DNA of 64,000 bases from Synaphobranchus kaupii. Taxonomy: Eukaryota; Chordata; Actinopteri; Anguilliformes; Synaphobranchidae. The stretch is from contig CM056387.1 in assembly GCA_029718625.1 (NCBI GenBank), forward strand, positions 35,243,409 to 35,307,408. The letters run 5' to 3'. The notes under the pieces are model-generated. The model saw only the letters and a program-made list of their open reading frames with translations, made no database searches and had not been told where the DNA came from. Positions 57,751 through 64,000 of this stretch are shown piece after piece (positions within the stretch are counted from its first letter, which is position 1; every line of letters starts with the position of its first letter). A program made the position numbers and the translations under genes.

Positions 57751-60005
57751 TCACAGCTGGACAGTACAGAGCTGTGCAGCCGGGCCTTATAGCTGGACAG
57801 TACAAACGCAGAGCTGTGCAGTCAGGCCTTATAGCTGGACAGTACAAACACAGAGCTGTGCAGTCAGGCCTGATAGCTGGACAGTACAAACGCAGAGCTG
57901 TGCAGTCAGGCCTGATAGCTGGACAGTACAAACGCAGAGCTGCGCAGCTGAGCCTTATAGCTGGACAGTACAAACGCAGAGCTGCGCAGCTGAGCCTTAC
58001 AGCTGGACAGTACAAACACAGAGCTGCGCAGTCAGGCCTTATAGCTGGACAGTACAAACACAGAGCTGCGCAGCTGAGCCTTACAGCTGGACAGTACAAA
58101 CACAGAGCTGTGCAGTCAGGCCTTATAGCTGGACAGTACAAACACAGAGCTGCGCAGCTGAGCCTTATAGCTGGACAGTACAAACACAGAGCTGCGCAGC
58201 TGAGCCTTATAACTGGACAGTACAAACGCAGAGCTGTGCAGTCAGGCCTTATAGCTGGACAGTACAAACGCAGAGCTGTGCAGTCAGGCCTTACAGCTGG
58301 ACAGTACAAACACAGAGCTGCGCAGTCGGGCCTTATAGCTGGACAGTACAAACGCAGAGCTGTGCAGTCAGGCCTTACAGCTGGACAGTACAAACACAGA
58401 GCTGCGCAGTCAGGCCTTACAGCTGGACAGTACAAACACAGAGCTGCGCAGTCAGGCCTTATAGCTGGACAGTACAAACACAGAGCTGCGCAGTCAGGCC
58501 TTACAGCTGGACAGTACAAACACAGAGCTGCGCAGTCGGGCCTTATAGCTGGACAGTACAAACGCAGAGCTGTGCAGTCAGGCCTTACAGCTGGACAGTA
58601 CAAACACAGAGCTGCGCAGTCAGGCCTTACAGCTGGACAGTACAAACACAGAGCTGCGCAGTCAGGCCTTATAGCTGGACAGTACAAACACAGAGCTGCG
58701 CAGTCGGGCCTTATAGCTGGACAGTACAAACACAGAGCTGCGCAGTCAGGCCTTACAGCTGGACAGTACAAACACAGAGCTGTGCAGTCAGGCCTTACAG
58801 CTGGACAGTACAAACACAGAGCTGCGCAGTCGGGCCTTATAGCTGGACAGTACAAACACAGAGCTGCGCAGTCGGGCCTTATAGCTGGACAGTACAAACA
58901 CAGAGCTGTGCAGTCAGGCCTTATAGCTGGACAGTACAAACGCAGAGCTGTGCAGTCAGGCCTTACAGCTGGACAGTACAAACACAGAGCTGCGCAGCTG
59001 AGCCTTATAACTGGACAGTACAAACACAGAGCTGCGCAGTCAGGCCTTACAGCTGGACAGTACAAACACAGAGCTGCGCAGTCAGGCCTTACAGCTGGAC
59101 AGTACAAACACAGAGCTGTGCAGTCAGGCCTTACAGCTGGACAGTACAAACACAGAGCTGTGCAGTCGGGCCTTATAGCTGGACAGTACAAACACAGAGC
59201 TGCGCAGTCAGGCCTTACAGCTGGACAGTACAAACACAGAGCTGTGCAGTCAGGCCTTACAGCTGGACAGTACAAACACAGAGCTGTGCAGTCAGGCCTT
59301 ACAGCTGGACAGTACAAACACAGAGCTGTGCAGTCAGGCCTTATAGCTGGACAGTACAAACACAGAGCTGCGCAGTCGGGCCTTATAGCTGGACAGTACA
59401 AACGCAGAGCTGTGCAGTCAGGCCTTACAGCTGGACAGTACAAACACAGAGCTGCGCAGCTGAGCCTTATAACTGGACAGTACAAACACAGAGCTGTGCA
59501 GTCAGGCCTTATAACTGGACAGTACAAACACAGAGCTGTGCAGTCAGGCCTTATAACTGGACAGTACAAACACAGAGCTGCGCAGTCAGGCCTTATAACT
59601 GGACAGTACAAACACAGAGCTGCGCAGCTGAGCCTTATAGCTGGACAGTACAAACACAGAGCTGTGCAGTCAGGCCTTATAACTGGACAGTACAAACACA
59701 GAGCTGTGCAGTCAGGCCTTATAGCTGGACAGTACAAACGCAGAGCTGTGCAGTCAGGCCTGATAGCTGGACAGTACAAACGCAGAGCTGTGCAGTCGGG
59801 CCTTATAGCTGGACAGTACAAACACAGAGCTGTGCAGTCGGGCCTTATAGCTGGACAGTACAAACGCAGAGCTGTGCAGCTGAGCCTTATAGCTGGACAG
59901 TACAAACGCAGAGCTGTGCAGCTGAGCCTTACAGCTGGACAGTACAAACGCAGAGATGTGCAGTCGGGCCTTATAGCTGGACAGTACAAACGCAGAGCTG
60001 TGCAG
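57751..60005. repeat. 42-bp minisatellite, ~54 copies
   Basis: Unit TTATAGCTGGACAGTACAAA then CACAGAGCTGTGCAGTCAGG CC. Variants include CGCAGAGC, GCGCAGCTGAG, TTACAG, TTATAACT and CTGATAG, occurring in repeated orders. The 14-codon period without stops gives frames of 833 and 766 codons (plus) and 771 (minus); none is a gene. Confidence 0.98.
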
Positions 60006-60158
60006 GGGTGCAGGGTGCCTCATATTCAGTAACCGGCAGCTGTGTTTATCAAAGCGGATTAAAGACCTCTCATCTCTCTACCCCTCCCTCTTCCTGGCAG
60101 CTTCTGCACCTGGGCTGGGGGGGGCTGGGGTCTGATACCTCAGAAACACCCGCCATGA
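60006..60158. other. Unassigned spacer
   Basis: No feature recognised. Confidence 0.4.
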
Positions 60159-60283
60159 CTCAACCCCCGATTAGCACATCCATATTTAACTCAACCCCCG
60201 ATTAGCACATCCATATTTAACTCAACCCCTGATTAGCATATCCATATTTAACTCAACCCCCGATTAGCACATCCATATTTAAC
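60159..60283. repeat. 31-bp minisatellite, ~4 copies
   Basis: ACTCAACCCCCGATTAGCAC then ATCCATATTTA. Confidence 0.95.
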
Positions 60284-61154
60284 CTGCAGAAATGAGTCAC
60301 GAATGGCTTCATTGAGTCCCTTCCCACTGGCCTAATTGGCTGGGACTCTCTTACATCATGTACGCAGGTGGAAAATAAATGAACATAATTAAAAAATTAT
60401 AATAATAACTTGTGCCGTGTGGCTCAGTGAAATGTAATTATGATGGCCCATTAGAAGGCCTTTGCTAATTCACTAGGTAACCTTTAACCTTTAACCTTTA
60501 ACCCCACTTATATTACTCCCTTAACCTCTTTGCGCAGATTGCAAATTTTCTCAATTCTCGGGTGTGCTTTGTTTAAGGCTTTATAACTCCAGGTCTGAGC
60601 ATCGCAGAAACTTGGCAAATGGCTTAAATGAAACAAAGCATTTTTGTATTTGTTTATTTTCATAATTTAAGTCAAAATACAAAGTGCCACAAATGCAAAG
60701 AAATGTTGAGAAAAAACTGTTTTTCTTTAGTTTGCAATGAAATACAGAGAGCTACAAATGTGAAACAGATAAATCTATTTCCTGGATCATAAACTCTCTC
60801 ACCACTAGTGTGCAAAATCTGAGGATGATATGCAGAACTACTAAAGATCTATGATGCAAAATATAGGCAGTGTACCCTGTTGTCCATTAGTGTCTCCAAA
60901 TCTATCCAAATGGCTAAATTGTGCACAACTTTCAATCATAAAATAATTATATCTTAATAATTATAACTACAAATCAAATATTTGAGATCATATTCACTTT
61001 TGCATCATTTTCAAGTCAGAATGACTATCTATGGGTCCAAACCCCTATCCAATACATAAAGAATAAAATTAGTTTTGTCCATTATAAAGCATACGCATTT
61101 GCCCCTTGTGATGGTTTAAGATGAAAACATTGATATTACACTGTTACACACACA
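60284..61154. other. Unassigned spacer
   Basis: About 870 bp, AT-rich, no gene. ACCTTTAACCTTTAACCTTTAA at about 60,480-60,501 is a small 7-bp repeat. Confidence 0.5.
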
Positions 61155-61339
61155 CCTAAATATGTAGCCTAATCATTCACTCTAAATATGTAGCCTAATC
61201 ATTCAATCTAAATATGTAGCCTAATCATTCACTCTAAATATGTAGCCTAATCATTCAATCTAAATATGTAGCCTAATCATTCACTCTAAATATGTAGCCT
61301 AATCATTCACTCTAAATATGTAGCCTAATCATTCACTCT
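61155..61339. repeat. 26-bp minisatellite, ~7 copies
   Basis: CTCTAAATATGTAGCCTAAT plus CATTCA; nearly identical copies. Confidence 0.97.
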
Positions 61340-61559
61340 TGTAACTCAATAAAACATCAGTTTCCCCTGGCTTTCCGGGGGATGGAATTTTTCTGTAGTT
61401 AAAAAGAAAATATTTTTTCAGATTTTTCCCCATTTGGTAGCCAATTGTACCCTATCGATTTAAATTTCCAGTGTAGCAACTGCTTGAGAATTTGTTGCTG
61501 CAACCCCGTCAGCCGGTAGTAGGAAAGAGGTCACCACGCCATCTTCAGGCCGTGACTCT
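61340..61559. other. Unassigned spacer
   Basis: No feature recognised. Confidence 0.4.
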
Positions 61560-61800
61560 TTTTACAGAGAACGGTCACAAAGATGCTGCACAGGGAAACA
61601 GTAGAAATATTTAGCAAAAAACCTTAACCCACAACCAGCAAAATGAGGTAAAAAACTCCCTGGTAGGGGAGAAAAAAAACACTCAACAGTGGCGAGAAAA
61701 AACTCCCCAGTGGGAAGAAATCTCGGAAGGACCTGGCTAGAGAGGGGGGTGCCCATCCTTCGCTGGCCGGCCCGGTTTAAACTAAAGGTGGGAGCTGAAT
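61560..61800 (-). repeat. Fish dispersed-repeat relic (tentative)
   Basis: Read on minus: GGCCGGCCAGCGAAGGATGG, TAGCCAGGTCCTTCCGAGAT, TTCTTCCCACTGGGGAGTTT and TCGCCACTGTTGAGTG. This wording is familiar from interspersed repeats of many teleost genomes, but I cannot name the family. The minus ORF here (61,562-61,912) is a by-product. Confidence 0.45.
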
Positions 61801-62354
61801 GGCAATAAAATATAATGGTATAGAAATAATATTCCATCAACAGGAAAATGCTGCCAAATGCTCTAGCTTCAATGAAAGTCGGTATAATCAACCAGAAAAC
61901 ACGACTGAGCAATGAATGTTTACACTACAGTGTATAAAATGCAAAAATAACCTAACATAGCCCACTGGACAAGACAGTGATTGAGGGGAAAAATGAACGT
62001 ACGTACGTATGTAGCCAGCAAGAAGAAACGTGAATTACAAGCAGTACTTTTTTCATATCGCGGAAGAAAAACTCCCGTCAGCGAATGAGTTTTCTATAGC
62101 CGTTTGAGTCATAGTGCATTGACTAGATAAAAAATTATGTTATGGTGAGCTGTAAATTATTGTTCAAAGCATCCCAGAAAAAAATGACAACCACCACTGA
62201 AAAGGATATACTGTCCTCTATCGGATAAAACAGTGAATAAAGCCGGAATCACATGAAATACTTCAGCACTGCAGGTACAGTATATGGGCGTACAGTATAC
62301 AGAAACTTTCTGCCTCAAACAGGTCTGTTCAAGCATCTCCTCATTAGAGTTGTG
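61801..62354. other. Unassigned spacer
   Basis: About 550 bp, no gene; GTACGTACGTATGTA at about 61,998-62,012. Confidence 0.4.
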
Positions 62355-63790
62355 GACCATTATCCATTATCAACACCTCCTTAACCTGTGGCTATGTTCC
62401 TGCTGTTTTCAAAACTGCCCATGGTTACCCCACTCCTTACGAAACCTGGCTTGGACCCCTCTGATGTCAGAAACTACTGTCCTGTGTCTTTCCTGCCCTT
62501 CCTGTCCAAAGCTCTTGAACGAGCTGCCCTTAACCAACTGTCTGTTTTTGTCCACCAGAACAACCTGCTCGACCCCCCATCAGTCCAGCTTCAGAACCGG
62601 GCACTCTACTGAAACTGCGCTCCTGGCTGTGACCGAGGCAATCCACTGCCACAGCCTCCTCACTCTCCTCTGTCCTGATTCTCCTTGACCTGTCGGCAGC
62701 GTTCGACATGGTCAACCACACTGATCTTCACACTAGCTGAGATGGGCATCTCTGGAACTGCTTTCTCTTGGTTTACATCCTATCTCACAGATAGATCCTA
62801 TCAAGCCTCCTGGAAGGGCTCTGTCTCTACACCTCATCCACTTTTTACAGGAGTTCCGCAGGGGTCTGTACTGGGTCCTCTGCTGTTATTAATTCACGTG
62901 GCTTCTCTTACCATAGTTATGCTGATGACACTCAACTCTTCCTCTCTTTCCTTCCCTCTACCCCACAGGTTAAGGAGAGGATATCTGCTTGCCTGGCTGA
63001 CATCGCTGTGTGGATGCCTAGCCATCACCTAAAGCTCAACCTCGACAAGACTGAGCTGCTCTTCATGCCATACAAGAGCTCCCCGCTTCTAGACCTGTCT
63101 ATCACCATCAACGGACCCATAGTGACGGCCTCCTGCTCTGCAAGAAAACTGGGGATGATCCTGGACGACCAGCTGGACTTCAAAGAACACATCAGGGCAA
63201 CGGCACGGTCCTGCAGGTTCCTCCTGTACAACATCAGGAGGATTCGACCATACCTGACCACCTACTCCACCCAGCTTCTTGTCCAGACCTGGTCACCTCA
63301 CGTCTGGACTACTGCAACTCCCTTCTCGCATGCCTACCAGCCTGCGCCATTCTGCCCCTACAACTGGTCCATAACGCGGCTGCTCGGCTTGTGTTCAACC
63401 TCCCGAAGTTCTCATACGTCACCCCCCTGCTGAGGTCACTCCACTGGCTGCCGGTCGTGGCCAGGATCAGGTTTCAAAGTTCTGACCCTGGCCTACACTG
63501 CAGCCAAAAGGTCAGGCCCCTCCTACCTACAGGACATAATCCAGCATTACGCTCCTGCTCGACCCACTTCGCTCTGCTGCTGCAGGGCGACTTGCACTTC
63601 CCTCCCTCCGTGTTAACAGCCCTGGCTCGTCCCGACTGCGTAGCTTTTCCACCCTAGCTCCCCAGTGGTGGAACTCCCCACTCCGCTGAAAACGCACTTT
63701 TTCAGACTCCACCTCGACTAAACTACCTATCTAGGTAAACTACCTATCCAATTCTATAGTACTTGCTTCCTGTTTTTTTTTTTTTTGCTT
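62355..63790 (+). mobile_element. L2-type LINE, decayed 5'-truncated copy
   Basis: Plus-strand L2 RT homology runs through several frames from about 62,360, followed by a short 3' region and a T14 run near 63,772. It belongs to a different L2 lineage from 54,197-55,912, and is older to judge by its frameshifts. Confidence 0.85.
62360..63715 (+). pseudogene. L2 LINE ORF2, multiply frameshifted
   Basis: Recognisable blocks in order: PMVTPLLTKPGLDPSDVRNY and LPFLSKALERA (62,420-62,520), SFRTGHSTETALLAVTEAI in another frame (62,585), a DLSAAFDMVNH-type block (62,690), GISGTAFSWFTSYL and GVPQGSVLGPLL (62,745-62,890), a YADDTQLF-type block (62,920), HLKLNLDKTELLFMP (63,025), LGMILDDQLDFKEHI (63,150), a LLRSLHWLPVVARI block (63,430) and a closing WWN-type block near 63,670. 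At least four frame changes and stop codons disable it. Confidence 0.85.
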
Positions 63791-63827
63791 GTTTTCTACA
63801 CTGCCTGGCCACCGTTGCACCCATCAT

Positions 63828-64000
63828 GCATAGTGCCCACTGTACAAGCCTCTGGAGGCATAGTGCCCACTGTCAAGCCTCTGGAGGCATAGTGCCCACT
63901 GTACAAGCCTCTGGAGGCATAGTGCCCACTGTACAAGCCTCTGGAGGCATAGTGCCCACTGTACAAGCCTCTGGAGGCATAGTGCCCACTGTACAAGCCT
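63828..64000. repeat. 30-bp minisatellite, ~6 copies, cut by window end
   Basis: GCATAGTGCCCACTGTACAA plus GCCTCTGGAG; one copy lacks a base pair (CTGTCAAGCC). It continues beyond the window. Confidence 0.97.

Noticed and set aside
57674..60205. 833-, 766- and 771-codon ORFs on both strands
   Set aside because: They are readings of one stop-free 42-bp tandem unit whose period is a multiple of three; there is no domain, and the opposite strand is equally open.
61562..61912. 116-codon minus-strand ORF as a secreted or membrane protein
   Set aside because: It overlaps a stretch that resembles a fish dispersed repeat, so the hydrophobic segments are probably chance.

Overview
This looks like nuclear DNA of a ray-finned fish. 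It carries Tx1-type and L2-type LINE remnants, a Sleeping Beauty-type Tc1 terminus, other Tc1/IS630 relics, Kolobok-, Harbinger- and hAT-like non-autonomous DNA transposons, very long (TG)n tracts, and fish-type L2 3' tails. There is no operon-like gene packing. I found no intact host protein gene, tRNA or rRNA. The species cannot be fixed from the sequence alone.

The dominant feature is tandem repetition. About three dozen separate minisatellite or microsatellite arrays, with periods of 16 to 90 bp, cover by my hand tally a little under half of the window. The largest are a 26-bp array of about 240 copies (24,490-31,515), a 42-bp array (57,751-60,005), a 16-bp CT-rich array (1,715-3,456), a 28/32-bp array (44,780-46,327), a 35-bp array (10,105-11,556), 24-bp, 36-bp, 45-bp and irregular G-rich arrays end to end (35,098-38,090), and a 1.2-kb TG-rich block (14,811-15,990). 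Nearly every long open reading frame here is a stop-free reading of one of these arrays, often on both strands, and should not be called a gene.

Layout. 1-4,350: two diverged Tx1-type LINE 3' ends embedded in one CT-rich satellite. 5,013-9,212: Tc1, Kolobok-like and foldback elements around a stretch dense in AACGTT palindromes. 9.5-23.4 kb: a chain of unrelated minisatellites with one hAT-like palindromic element (18,329-18,863) and one Tc1-like MITE (20,434-20,940). 24.5-31.5 kb: the 26-bp array, interrupted by a Harbinger-like element at 30,497-31,275. 33.6-38.6 kb: more arrays, with 3 kb of extreme G richness on the plus strand. 39.2-42.9 kb: a Tc1 transposase relic and a LINE reverse transcriptase relic, each running directly into a minisatellite whose unit appears to be amplified from the element's own codons. 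44.8-53.9 kb: further arrays plus an IS630/Tc1 relic. 54.2-55.9 kb: a fairly young 5'-truncated L2 LINE with its reverse transcriptase core open. 56.6-57.5 kb: unassigned sequence with a Lys-rich ORF. 57.8-60.0 kb: the 42-bp array. 62.4-63.8 kb: a decayed L2 copy, then a 30-bp array that runs off the window.

I found no set of genes working together. The most interesting pattern is the repeated link between transposable elements and minisatellites: LINE ends sitting inside a satellite, and satellites that seem to have been born from transposon coding sequence. A subtelomeric or otherwise recombination-prone location would fit, but that is inference.
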